In this document: in pieces, positions 55,047-64,000 of the stretch
Layout of the letters: the number at the start of each line of letters is the position of its first letter
How positions within the stretch are numbered: the stretch's first letter is position 1
Source of the DNA: Calendula officinalis
Lineage: Eukaryota; Streptophyta; Magnoliopsida; Asterales; Asteraceae
Length of the DNA: 64,000 bases
NCBI GenBank assembly: GCA_963853835.1
Contig: OY970824.1
Span: 43,172,227 to 43,236,226, forward strand
Direction: 5' to 3'
The notes under the pieces: generated by a model
Databases searched by the model: none
What the model was told of the DNA's origin: nothing
What the model saw: only the letters and a program-made list of their open reading frames with translations
Made by a program: the position numbers and the translations under genes

Positions 55047-57344
55047 ATCTCCCCCTTTGTAACAATAGTCTGGGAAGCGTATCTTCGAAGTCTTCATCTT
55101 TAGCTAAAGCTGCACCTGGAAGATATTTCGTTGAATGATGATGTATCAGGATCAGCTTGAGCTTTGTTAACCTGTGAAAACTAATACTTCTTGTAGCTTT
55201 TCAACCACAAGAAGTATTTTGAAGACTTTACTTTGAAGATACATATAGATCGACTAAAAATAAGACCCACATTAATAGAGAGATTAGCAGCGGGAGTCTT
55301 TTCTTAAAGTTTGTGGCTTTATGTCGATCTATGATGCTTGATAATTGTTGTTGAGGTAACATGTTTATAACGGTTATGCTCCCCCTCAAACAAACAATTA
55401 TTATGTTGGCCAATTACCCTTTTCTCACGTAAAAGTTCTGATAATGATGTTTTGAGGTTTGTAAAGAATGATTTGAACGGTTAAGGTTTGGATGTGTGTG
55501 TGTGTTTGGTTTGGTAGGAATGATTTGAACGGTTAAGCTTTTAGATGTGAGTTGGTTGAGGTTTTGGAGAGAGATTATGTTGATGATTCGGTTTTGTTCT
55601 TCTTCACTTGTTTTTCTATCTAGTTCACTGATTATCATTTTCTCTTTCTCTTAATCACTTGATCTAAAACGTTTCTGATTTTGCAGTTGATTTGAGTACA
55701 TGTGTTATGAAGTTTCTTCTTTGATGGGATGTTTGTGGTTCTTTTTGACGTTGTTCAGTTATACATCCGATATTTTAACTATTTCTTGCTCTTTTCTCCC
55801 CCTCATGAGGATCATGACCAGGGTCCTCATGATAAAGCTGAATAGTTACGTTGTGGAAACGGAGAGAGGAAATTGTGTGTCGGTGTAAATCGAGAGCCAA
55901 GACAGGATAGCTTCAGACTCGAGAACCAGAAACATATAGTACTCATGAAGTGACCACTGAAAAATTGTTTTGATCTAAATATCTTGGAGAAAAATATTTG
56001 AAAAATGAAGAATAACAATATCAATAATCACGTGAAGTCATAAACAGATGCAATCTTTACTGAAAAATTTCAGTAAAGAGATCGTTTACGGATATGACGA
56101 ACACGATGATTAAAGACATGGTTAATCAAATATTTGAGATTTAAAAGAGATCAATTTGTTTGGTTATATCAAAGATCAGTGAAGTATACCACTTACAAAG
56201 ATGCAATCTTCTCTGAACGTGTGCAAAGAAGAGATCGACGGATATACAAAGATCAAGGATCTAACAGTGCATTAAAAACGATTTTGAGTGTGTGAGAATA
56301 TGAGTAAGTCAGAATTGAATCTGAACATTTTGGAGAAAATGAAAAATGAATTCTCCATTGATCGTTTAAGTATGAAAATCGTTTGAAAAATAGTTAGAAC
56401 AATCAATCCAAGATGGTGTGAAAAACAGATGCAATCAGTACTGATTGAAATCAGTAAAGAGATCGACGAATTTAACAGCAAATTGTGTTGAATGTTGCAA
56501 ACAAGTCATTTAAAAAAAATGAAAATTTTAAGTGCAAAATCAGAGTTTTGAAAAATTGAGACACAACGCAAGAGACGAAAATTTGTCATAAACAGATGCA
56601 ATCTTTACTAATCGAAATTAGTAAAGAGATCGTTTACGAATATGACAAAAATTTGTATCCTACGTTGTGAACACATCATTGTGAGCACAAAGTGAGATAA
56701 AAATTTTGGAATGTTGAGTATCACTGATTAATAAAGAATTTATGAGAATGTGATGTCAACAACTCAATATGAGTAAAAAGATATTTGTTATTGAGTATCA
56801 ATTTTGAAAAATGAAATTTGTATGTAAAAGGAGAAAAATTTGATTTACAATTGAAAAGAAATTAACAATGAAGGAACACAAATGTAGCAATGAGAAATAA
56901 GAGAATTTGCAATAAACAGATGCAATCAGTACCAACCTAGACTGGTAAAGAGATCGTTTACGAATATTGCAAAAGCTAATACTCAACATTGATAACCTTG
57001 TGTGATTGTAAATATGTAAGAGGTTGAAAAACTGTTTGATAAAAAATAATTATTATCAAGATAGAATAAGAAAATTTGTAATAAACAGATGCAATCAGTA
57101 CCAATTGAGATTGGTAATGAGATCGTTTACGGATATTACAAAAATTTATACTCCATATTGATAATTAAAAAAATTTGAAAGGAGCATCGAAACAGAATGT
57201 AGCGATTATAAAAGAATGCTCCCCCTCGACAGTTGTTTTTCAAAAATCATAAAGCAGTTATGCTCCCCCTTGACATAAGAATGTCTATTTCTCCCCCTTG
57301 ACAAGTGAATATAGAAATTCTCCCCCTCAACCAATTTTCTAGAC
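55047..57344 (-). mobile_element. Partial internal 3' region of a second Sirevirus-like unit
   Basis: The first 390 bases match 48092-48480, then sequence diverges. It has PPT-like tracts at 55379, 55797, 57219, 57266, 57292 and 57321 and the structured repeat units at 56030-57140. A 61-residue frame at 55228-55413 is within the shared part and is not supported. The region stops at the presumed target site copy atctt. Confidence 0.7.
56030..57140 (-). ncRNA. Six dispersed structured repeat units with covarying stems
   Basis: Units begin at about 56034, 56195, 56421, 56580, 56908 and 57076. Each has the core acagatgcaatc, then an inner hairpin, then agagatcg and usually tttacg(a/g)ata. Inner stems differ but pair: CTTTACTGAAA/TTTCAGTAAAG, TACTGATT/AAATCAGT(A), CTTTACTAAT/ATTAGTAAAG, TACCA/TGGTA, TACCAAT/ATTGGTA; unit 2 has CTTCT/AGAAG. 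Outer arms also pair and differ: GTCATA/TATGAC (units 1 and 4), TTGCAATA/TATTGCAA (5), TTGTAATA/TATTACAA (6). TAAAC and GTTTA close the core in the same units. This reads as a conserved structure under selection, RNA or DNA. Which strand acts is unknown; the element is on the minus strand. Confidence 0.75.
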
Positions 57345-57349
57345 ATCTT

Positions 57350-57410
57350 TTATCTCTCATTATTTTTTATTTTGCTTTATTCTCTTTTGGTTGTACCGTT
57401 TCAATTATAT
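57350..57410 (-). pseudogene. Exon piece joining the PHD exons to the interrupted exon
   Basis: After a ttatgtag acceptor the minus strand reads IIETVQPKENKAK and then meets a stop in an A-rich run, before the retroelement array. The splice phase fits the PHD exon ending at 58393. Beyond the array the coding word DHEGDVGPSKKK resumes at 47786. The stop indicates decay. Confidence 0.4.
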
Positions 57411-57469
57411 CTACATAAATTAATATTAAAATTCACCCAAAAATATTAGAAGTTATGAATATACAATTG

Positions 57470-57840
57470 TACATCCATACATGAATTTACTCTATTGAAC
57501 ATGAATATATATTGAAATGAATAGACAATAGTCAAATTATACCAAAAGTCCATTCATGCATGAGATAGACAAAGGTATATTCATGTATGAATAGACCTGT
57601 CTACAAAGGTCATATATTCATACATGAATAGATAAAGGTATATTCATATATGAAGTCTACACATACATGAATAGACAAAGGTATGTTAATATATAAAGTC
57701 TACGCATACACGAATAGACAAAGGTACACTCATACATGAATAGTCTATTCAAATACAAATAGAGAAAGCTCCATTCATGTATATATGGACCTTTGTTTAT
57801 TCATGTATTAATAGACTATGTATAGTCATGTAACTATTAT
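57470..57840. repeat. Degenerate minisatellite of gaatagacaaaggta type
   Basis: Imperfect copies of tgaatagacaaaggtatattcat at roughly 40-50 base spacing lie in the presumed intron. They resemble those at 46730-46990. Confidence 0.75.
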
Positions 57841-57973
57841 GAAATAGCTACATAAAGTGTGTTTGCCTATTCTGCCACCACAAAAAAAGTGATCGTCTTG
57901 ATTTGTCTCACCAAAGTTTCTTTATTCTTTTTAAGGGTAATTCAGCATAAAGCCAAAAACGTATACATGCATA

Positions 57974-58283
57974 TAGGTTTGAGCAAGGTCCAGAGTCCAA
58001 ATCGAACTAGCCCGAAACCGATAGAACCAAAACAAAAAACGATGAATTTTGAAGACCAAAACCGACCCGATTACATGTTTTTGGTTTTGGTTCGGATTCC
58101 GTCCCCTTTAGCCCAAATTCTCTTCCTTTTCTGGAAAACCCAACCGAAACTGATATAACCGAAACCAAAACAATGACTTTTCAAAATTGAAACCGAACAT
58201 ATTACATGTTTTCAATTCGGTTCGGTTCCGGTCGGTTTTCAGTTTGATTCAGTTTTTTCGGCTCATATGCTGAGTAACCCTTA
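57974..58283. mobile_element. hAT-like MITE in an intron
   Basis: Ends taggtttgagca and tgctgagtaaccctta are imperfect inverted repeats of the taggggtgagca type, with flanks catgcata and catgcaac as a decayed 8-bp duplication. Inside are accgaaacc and ggttcggtt words, as in the split copy at 41571. Confidence 0.7.
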
Positions 58284-58392
58284 CATGCAACATTAAAGTT
58301 AAAATGATGCCTTTTTCATGAGAATTAACACACATATGACCCAATTAATGTACCAAAAATAACGAATATTTAAATAGAACGATATATCGTAC

Positions 58393-58538
58393 CATTATTG
58401 CTCAAAGAACTTCGGGGACTGAAAGCATCCAAATTTTTCATCGGAGTTTCTCCTGATTTAGAAACATTAATTTTGCAGTCTTCACAATGCCAAATGACAA
58501 CCTCAGTAAATGTCTTTGGCACCACATTTAAGCAGTAT
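58393..58538 (-). pseudogene. PHD-finger exon 3
   Basis: After a tttttcag acceptor the reading continues YCLNVVPKTFTEVVIWHCED and CKINVSKSG, the second half of a PHD-like zinc finger (the W-x-C-x-x-C end), then a Ser-rich linker ending before a gtacga donor. Plant proteins of the AIPP2/PAIPP2 kind have similar fingers that read histone or partner peptides; that link is a family impression. Confidence 0.65.
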
Positions 58539-58803
58539 CTGAAAAACAAAAATAAAAAATAAAAAATAAAAAATAAACAAATTTGAAGTTACGTATTTAA
58601 TGTTCGCCTATTTCAGACGAAGAGTAGGAATTATCTATGACTAATAATTAAATCTTAGTCCAGTCAATCTTACTAATAACCAACTAGATTAATCATGGTG
58701 AAATGACTCAAGCTTTGCAATGTTGATACATGTTATAATGTATAATGAGAATCCTCATTATGAAAGAATATAACAGATCAAAAATAACAATAACAATGCG
58801 TAC

Positions 58804-58874
58804 CTGTGAATGGGAATATTCAGACACTCATTACAGTAAACAAAAGCATTTGTGAATCCTTTATCACCACATGT
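58804..58874 (-). pseudogene. PHD-finger exon 2
   Basis: Bounded by atctcag and cacag-gtacg. It encodes TCGDKGFTNAFVYCNECLN and IPIH, ending in phase with exon 3 so that the ligand pattern CxxC...H...C...WxCxxC forms across the splice. The usual first Cys of the leading CxxC pair is absent, which would weaken zinc binding. Confidence 0.65.
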
Positions 58875-59312
58875 CTGAGATACAAAAACCTAAATCAACA
58901 AAAAATACATGGAAATCTTAGCATAATCCATAACCAGCATGAATATAGTACCTATTTGGATTGTCATGTAACATATATAAATATTCATCGTTTGGGTAAC
59001 AAATAAATTAGAACTCTAAAAAAAGTAATAATTCATACAGTTTGACTCCAATTCAATTTACAGATGTGGAATTGGACCAAAAACCCTAACCATAACCGGT
59101 TAGACTGATATTCAGTTTCTGGTCAAAATCAAAATTTTCTTCAAATGATTAGACATGCAAGAGTTGCTACGCGAAATCCTGGGTTTTAATCATCAAATAG
59201 AAGTGTGTTCCTATCGGATAAGGGCTCACAAATCTCTATAAATAAACGAACATTTGATAATTTTTCTTTTTTTGATCGAACAACATAAAAATTGGTAACT
59301 TCGAATACAAAC

Positions 59313-59339
59313 CTGCTCTGAAGAACCCACAAGCTCCAT
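59313..59339 (-). pseudogene. PHD-finger gene exon 1 with start codon
   Basis: Nine codons, MELVGSSEQ, end at a cag-gtttgt donor in phase 0 with exon 2. The A/T-rich sequence just upstream (59340-59400) could be the leader. Short first exons of this kind are common, but support rests on phase and position only. Confidence 0.5.
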
Positions 59340-59579
59340 TCTGTTAATGTTTTCAAGTAGTGATACTGGACATTAACGAATACAAAAGTCTAGGGCCTTT
59401 CAAGCAGAAGATGAACAGGCCATGAGATTTCCAAAAGACCCCAAGTAGTATCGGCGTGATACACCACGTGTCCATCGCCCTTTTACTTTAGTATTGGGAG
59501 AATGGGAAGTATTACATTAAAGTTTAATTGAATGATAATGTTATTTAGTTTATGATACATTAATTCTTATTACATTTTA

Positions 59580-60320
59580 TTTTTAACGGCAAACGCCAAG
59601 GAGCTAGGAAAAAAGAAGTTACAAGGGAAGGAAAACAAGAATTACATATGATAAGGGTTAGTATTCCAATCTGTCAGTTTGTAGGGTTCCATCTTAAAAC
59701 CAATTGGTTGTAAGAGGAGTAGCCCAGGACCCTTATAAGCACATTACTGGTTCATCTCTTGTCCAATGTGGGACATCTCAACACGCCCCCTCACGTGTGG
59801 CGTCATTTTTTTTCCGCGCCTAACACGTGGATATTTTACGGGTTACGTGGGGTCCGTGTGGCCGTTTGACCAACTACGGGTGAACTTTGCTCTGATACCA
59901 TGTCAGTTTGTGGGGTTCCATCTTAAAACCAATTGGTTGTAAGAGGAGTAGCCCAGGACCCTTATAAGCACATTACTGGTTCATCTCTTGTCCAATGTGG
60001 GACATCTCAACACAATCTACCCAATTTAAGCTAACGTTTTTATCTCTACTATTTATTCATAACAAAAATAAAATTTGACGTTATCTCCAAGCAACTCTTT
60101 CCGCGGCTTGGAAGAGCGGAAATTCATATCGTTCTCGTATCTCCAAATGAGCCAAAGAGCCGAGAGAAATACCACCTCAAAACGTTTCTTGAGGCGTGCC
60201 TTTGACGTGGTCCGAAAGTTTGAAGATGTCTAGTATACGGGTAGGGTCAATAGTATGAATATTCCACCAACTAATGATCATATCCCAAAGATCTCTTGCA
60301 ATGGTACATTTGTTATTTAG
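59580..60320 (-). pseudogene. LINE ORF2 C-terminus and 3' tail
   Basis: The minus strand shows a zf-RVT-like tail: TIARDLWDMIISWWNIHTID, then after a one-base shift the typical LWLIWRYENDMNF, then a stop at 60053. The 3' untranslated part ends with gcgtttgccgttaaaaataaaa near 59585, a usual LINE end. A TRIM is inserted in this part. Another LINE-like tail on the plus strand (atttgtcgttaaaaag) is near 60400. Confidence 0.75.
59672..60012 (-). mobile_element. TRIM (miniature LTR retrotransposon)
   Basis: 341 bp with two 112-bp direct terminal repeats (59672-59783 and 59901-60012) that are nearly identical. In element orientation each starts TGTTGAGATGTCCCACATTG and ends CTGACA. The PBS tggtatcagagc (59889-59900) abuts the LTR directly, and a purine tract gtgagggggcg precedes the other. 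The target duplication is caatc (59667-59671 and 60013-60017). It has no coding capacity and moves only with help. Confidence 0.95.
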
Positions 60321-61020
60321 TTTGTAATGTTATTAAGATCGTTGCCTCGTTGGTTCAAGTTCTGTAATGGACATAGGTAGAAATGAAGTATAGATTAAGA
60401 TTTGTCGTTAAAAAGAAGAAAAATACTTCAAAATTAATATATTATTCATTCAAAGATGATTGGTTAATTATTATTTTTTATTAACTACGGCTTTTGTTAA
60501 TGGCAGCCCTTAGGGCTGTCTTTAATAAGTAGTTACATGCATAAATCGTTTGTACTTTTATTAATGGAGGATGATTTCTAAAATAAAGGGGTCAATTATT
60601 AATTATTGTACAAAATTAATACATGATTTGACTTGTTAATGATATTATCATTTTCCATTAAATATGGGTAAATATGTGAATTGTGATGGAGGTGAAAAGC
60701 TCCACTAATAAGAGTTCTATAAAAATTTCCAAAACTCACTAAAAAATAGGAATTATTTTATAAATATCTTTACTTTTATCTCTAAATTATTTTCTAAATA
60801 CATTACAAGTTAGAATTATATCTTCATTATTTCACTTTATTTTGAAAAATAAAGTATTTATTTTCTAAAAAGTCCACCATTAATTTTTTTTATTGAATTA
60901 CAATCAACACTAGCCTAATATTACACTATTTCAGATTTTTTTTTTTATCAATTTGAAATATAAAAAATATTAGATACTTTGGTGAGTCATATAAAAAAAT
61001 TATTTTACATGATAACTACT
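60321..61020. other. AT-rich intergenic stretch
   Basis: I see no gene. A small palindrome gcagcccttagggctgt lies near 60505. The rest is A/T-rich with runs of poly-T. Confidence 0.5.
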
Positions 61021-61029
61021 ATTATATTT

Positions 61030-61208
61030 GAGAAATGATATTTAGTCATACAATTTGGTCCTACTTATAGTCCTACCAACTTGATAGGATGACATGTGTA
61101 CTTCACTAATTTTCTCTCTTAATATCATCCCTTGATTTTAACACATGTCTTGATCTAATGAGTAGGACTATAAGTATGACCAAATGGTAGGACTAAACAT
61201 CATTACTC
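61030..61208. mobile_element. Mutator-like MITE, 179 bp
   Basis: Long terminal inverted repeats of about 47 bases (gagaaatgatatttagtc and the complement of gactaaacatcattactc, continuing to gtcctac) flank a short core. The 9-base duplication attatattt (61021-61029) and attacattt (61209-61217) has one mismatch. Confidence 0.85.
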
Positions 61209-61218
61209 ATTACATTTA

Positions 61219-61586
61219 GGCCAAAATGCATTTTAGTACCCTGAATTTGGCAAACTAGGTCCTTTACTACCCTGAACTATTAAAGGTGTTGCATGGTACC
61301 TTGAACTTGACAAAATGGTCGATTTAGTACCCTAACTCACTAATTTGGCCTTGTTTTTTCGCTTGACTTACTTTCGTTGGGGCTTTTGACGGACTAAAAA
61401 ATATACGCTCATCTCAATATATTGATATTAGAAGCAAATCTCGTGAGAAAACAAGGCCAAATTAGTGACTTATGGTACTAAATTGACCGTTTTGTCAAGT
61501 TTAGGGTACCATGTTGTACCTTTAATAGTTCAGGATATTACAGAACCTAGTTAGTCAAGTTCAGGGTACTAAAATGCGTTTTGGCC
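61219..61586. mobile_element. Mutator-like foldback MITE, 368 bp
   Basis: Very long inverted repeats (about 140 bases each side, from ggccaaaatgcattttagta to ttggccttgtttt) with a short loop. The 9-base duplication ttacattta (61210-61218) and ttatattta (61587-61595) overlaps the duplication of the neighbouring MITE. Confidence 0.85.
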
Positions 61587-61599
61587 TTATATTTATGTG

Positions 61600-61911
61600 T
61601 TAATTAAGATGTTAACTTAATATGTCGGCTTTTTATAATTAGTTTTTATTAAATATACCTTTTAAACATTGCTACAATTTGATAAATGTTATATGTTTTC
61701 ATAAATACCATAATTCGCTTAAGAAAATGAAAGCTATAAAATCTCGCTACAATGTGCGAGCTTAATATTTGTATACACATTTATCATATTAAAATAATAA
61801 TATTATACTATTCATTAGAAGTAATTAAATAATAATTATAAGGAAAATGAAATCAAGTGCCCGAGTCCTCTTAAAATTGTTCTAGATAACTCCAAGACTG
61901 TTGTAACTCGT
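61600..61911. other. AT-rich stretch, no gene seen
   Basis: No supported feature; many tttataatt and attaaat words. It precedes a short LTR. Confidence 0.5.
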
Positions 61912-62127
61912 TGTTGAGTAATATTTAACACCATCATAAGTACACTTTATGTACATAAAGTGTAAAACCATTAGTATACCCATTTTCACCATATAAATAG
62001 AGGTGTTATGTAGTATCATTTCTTGTATCTCTTGTCTCTCTTGTACCATGTATCATACTTATACGTCTAATGAGAATACTTGTTATGATCCTAACTGAAG
62101 TTGAGCTAGCTAATTTTCCTTACAACA
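61912..62127 (+). mobile_element. Short copia LTR with PBS-like site
   Basis: The stretch starts TGTTGAGTA and ends TTACAACA, has a TATA-like accatataaatagagg near 61988, and is followed by cgttatcagcac, the PBS-like site of Ivana/Oryco-type copia elements. The left boundary could be a few bases earlier (tgttgtaactcg). No coding region follows before the next element. Confidence 0.55.
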
Positions 62128-62429
62128 CGTTATCAGCACTTTGCTCCAAGTCGTTCATCGTTCATCATTAAAGAATGTTCTTCCCACATATTGCAAAGTA
62201 AGTTTTTCTTGAACCAATATGTTTATTTTTTAGTTTATACAACTTGAAAGATAAAATAGATATGGAAAACATATTGTTTTTTATTGTTGGATTAAGAAAA
62301 ACAACAATATATTTGTTGGATCATACGAATTTTTTATTATCTTCATAATATATTTGCTTACAACAAGTAACATTTTTGTTTATGAACTTTATTCATATTT
62401 TTAGATTTTATGAACAGATTAGTTCGTTT

Positions 62430-64000
62430 TAGCACGGCCGTGCATTCTATCAGTTTTCCATCATGTCAAGGGACCCATAAATATCTCTCCTAAAAAGGAG
62501 GCGCAATTACCATCTTGTTACATTTCGATTCAAAATACAACATCCTCTGTACCAGTAACGCCTCGTATGACAATCATGTTTCAGAATTGTCTAAGACAAA
62601 CAAAAGTACAGTTGTCATAGTATCCCAAACCAAATACCTCAGGCTTAAGGACAATCCTAGTGATTAAAAATTTTGAACTTTTCAACCACGTAGTATTATC
62701 ACGGTGGTCAATCCAATATTCGTCGATACGACAGAATATCACCGATATTAGGTATACAACAAAACTTGTGTAGCTATCTTCAAGAAATCTCGAATCTTCC
62801 ACCATATATCGCGATGAAGTTAACGTCCCATCAAGGTTCCCACCAAGACGAGTAGTCACGGATTTATACCTTCTGAATAAAATATATTTTATTCATGGAT
62901 ATTCTAAAACATACAAATTCTGAATAACAATGATACTAATTCATGTATCATTCCTAACTGGACCAAGATACTGAATTATTACTGGATCATTACTTATTCT
63001 TTTTGTTCGTTTAATGACTCATTTACTTGTAACTTTATCACTAATTAAAATTTAATCATTTCTATTAAACAAAAGACATAAGACGAGTATTCGAAAAATA
63101 CTATAACTTTTGTCTTTGCTAGATTTTGTTCTTGCAACATAAGAACATATTCTAGTCATGCCTTTTATAAAATTCGGTAAACATAGGAGGATTGTAAATT
63201 AACTCCTTAGTTTCTTGAATTTATAAAATTCACCTTGTAACTAAACCTCTTTTAGTTACTGATTTGTAGATACTTACTAGTTAAAGAAATATCCTAAAAT
63301 GATTAATTTATTCACTTAGACTGTGAATATCCTATTAGATATGCAATAATTAATCACAAGACTTGTGCCCACGCTATTAGGCTTGCAATAATCTAATTAA
63401 CGATCATTTATTATTTCTCTTAACTCTTTGGCAAATGACTTGGTAATATCTTGTTTGGTAATATCTTACTAACTTACTAAATGCATTAATACCTTTAATG
63501 AATTATGTTAGTCATAGCTCCCACTATCTTTTATGGAATATAAGCATCACTTAAATTATTACTTTGACTAAGTCAAGATTCTGTCTTTCTTGGTCAAAAA
63601 CTTATAGTTTAATCTTTTAAGAATTTATCAATTATTAAAGTCATCCTTTGGATTTTGTGAATATCCAATATTCCTGTTTAGGGAATCATGACTTTCATTG
63701 ATCACTGTATCTAACAAGTGTGAAATACTTGTAATGATACTTCCAATTCTTAAATACTTTAGTATCTTTTAAGAACTTCATTTAATGACAAAGTCATTTA
63801 TTGGATTTCATAAATATCCAACATTCCTATTAGGGAATTATGACTTGATTAAATAGTGTATTTATTACAAGTATGAAACACTTGCATTAATACCTTTAGT
63901 TCTTAAATAATTTTAATATAGTTTGACCATTTTAAGAGTTTATTAATGTCTAAGTCATTCTTTGGATTTTTGCGAATATCCAATATTCCTTATCAGGGAA
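62430..64000 (-). mobile_element. Inverted copy of the gag-only copia internal region
   Basis: The reverse complement follows 16800-18330 and the matching part of 11404-13150 throughout and runs off the window end. A 92-codon frame (62581-62859 minus) is open here but broken in both plus-strand copies, so I do not call it a gene. Confidence 0.8.

Larger units (their letters stand above)
47787..57344 (-). mobile_element. Sirevirus-like non-autonomous copia tandem array
   Basis: Minus-strand order: partial internal region (55047-57344), LTR (54749-55046), PBS, leader with a minisatellite, an 812-codon coiled-coil ORF, a long non-coding 3' region, PPT and LTR (47787-48091). The right LTR has a PPT on its right as well as a PBS on its left, so a second unit is joined there. 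The outer flanks are atctt at 47782-47786 and 57345-57349, a plausible target duplication, although the right end lacks the usual CA. Many copies of gaggggga-type tracts suggest Sirevirus ancestry, where repeated PPTs have been reported. Confidence 0.8.

Noticed and set aside
56030..57140. CRISPR-like array
   Set aside because: Spacing is irregular, the units contain covarying stems, and the setting is a plant retroelement.
62581..62859. 92-codon minus-strand ORF in the inverted copia copy
   Set aside because: It is broken by stops in both plus-strand copies (about 12772 and 17958) and has no known domain. One open copy out of three is not enough.

Overview
This is a eukaryotic, plant nuclear window made almost entirely of nested transposable elements. 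The evidence is LTR retrotransposons whose primer-binding sites match plant initiator-Met tRNA, a Tekay-type chromovirus, MITEs, a TRIM, GT-AG introns and no bacterial gene architecture. The repeat types fit a repeat-rich eudicot, perhaps Asteraceae, but that assignment is an impression and not a proof. The only host gene I can argue for is one broken PHD-finger gene on the minus strand, about 46.3-59.3 kb.

Layout. 1-11114: a long-LTR, non-coding retroelement (LARD-like) in tandem form LTR-internal-LTR-internal. 11115-19828: a non-autonomous, gag-only copia family with LTRs of the TGAAGG...CCTTCA type, rearranged, with a solo LTR of its own family sitting inside its gag (TSD actcg). 19829-22022: a Helitron Rep remnant and exon-like fragments. 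22023-33186: a nearly intact, young Tekay chromovirus on the minus strand (TSD catat), with an upstream acidic ORF, a gag that appears to contain a 93-nt intron, and a 4-bp duplication breaking the protease/RT junction. 33192-36405: MITEs, a SINE inside a Stowaway MITE, a TA microsatellite and an integrase/chromodomain relic. 36452-41200: an LTR carrying a Tourist-like MITE, a copia gag relic with an LTR flanked by both a PBS and a PPT, and a perfect 70-nt inverted repeat. 41571-45900: a four-level nest (old hAT-like MITE, old LARD LTR, hAT MITE and copia solo LTR). 46281-59339: the broken host gene, split by a roughly 9.6-kb Sirevirus-like tandem array (47787-57344). 59580-62130: LINE tail with a TRIM, two abutting Mutator MITEs and a short copia LTR. 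62430-64000: an inverted copy of the gag-only copia internal region.

Two themes recur. First, at least four unrelated LTR families show a single LTR shared between two internal regions (PPT on one side, PBS or internal sequence on the other), so tandem retroelement chains are common at this locus. Second, several non-coding parts carry RNA-like hairpins whose stems differ while pairing is kept. The strongest case is six dispersed units at 56.0-57.2 kb in the Sirevirus-like array, with a conserved core and both an inner and an outer stem showing compensatory change. A smaller case is a pair of hairpins with the same loop in the LARD LTR. I regard the six-unit array as the best candidate for an undescribed functional element here.

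Limits: boundaries come from reading by eye. Divergence figures are hand counts. No database search was possible.
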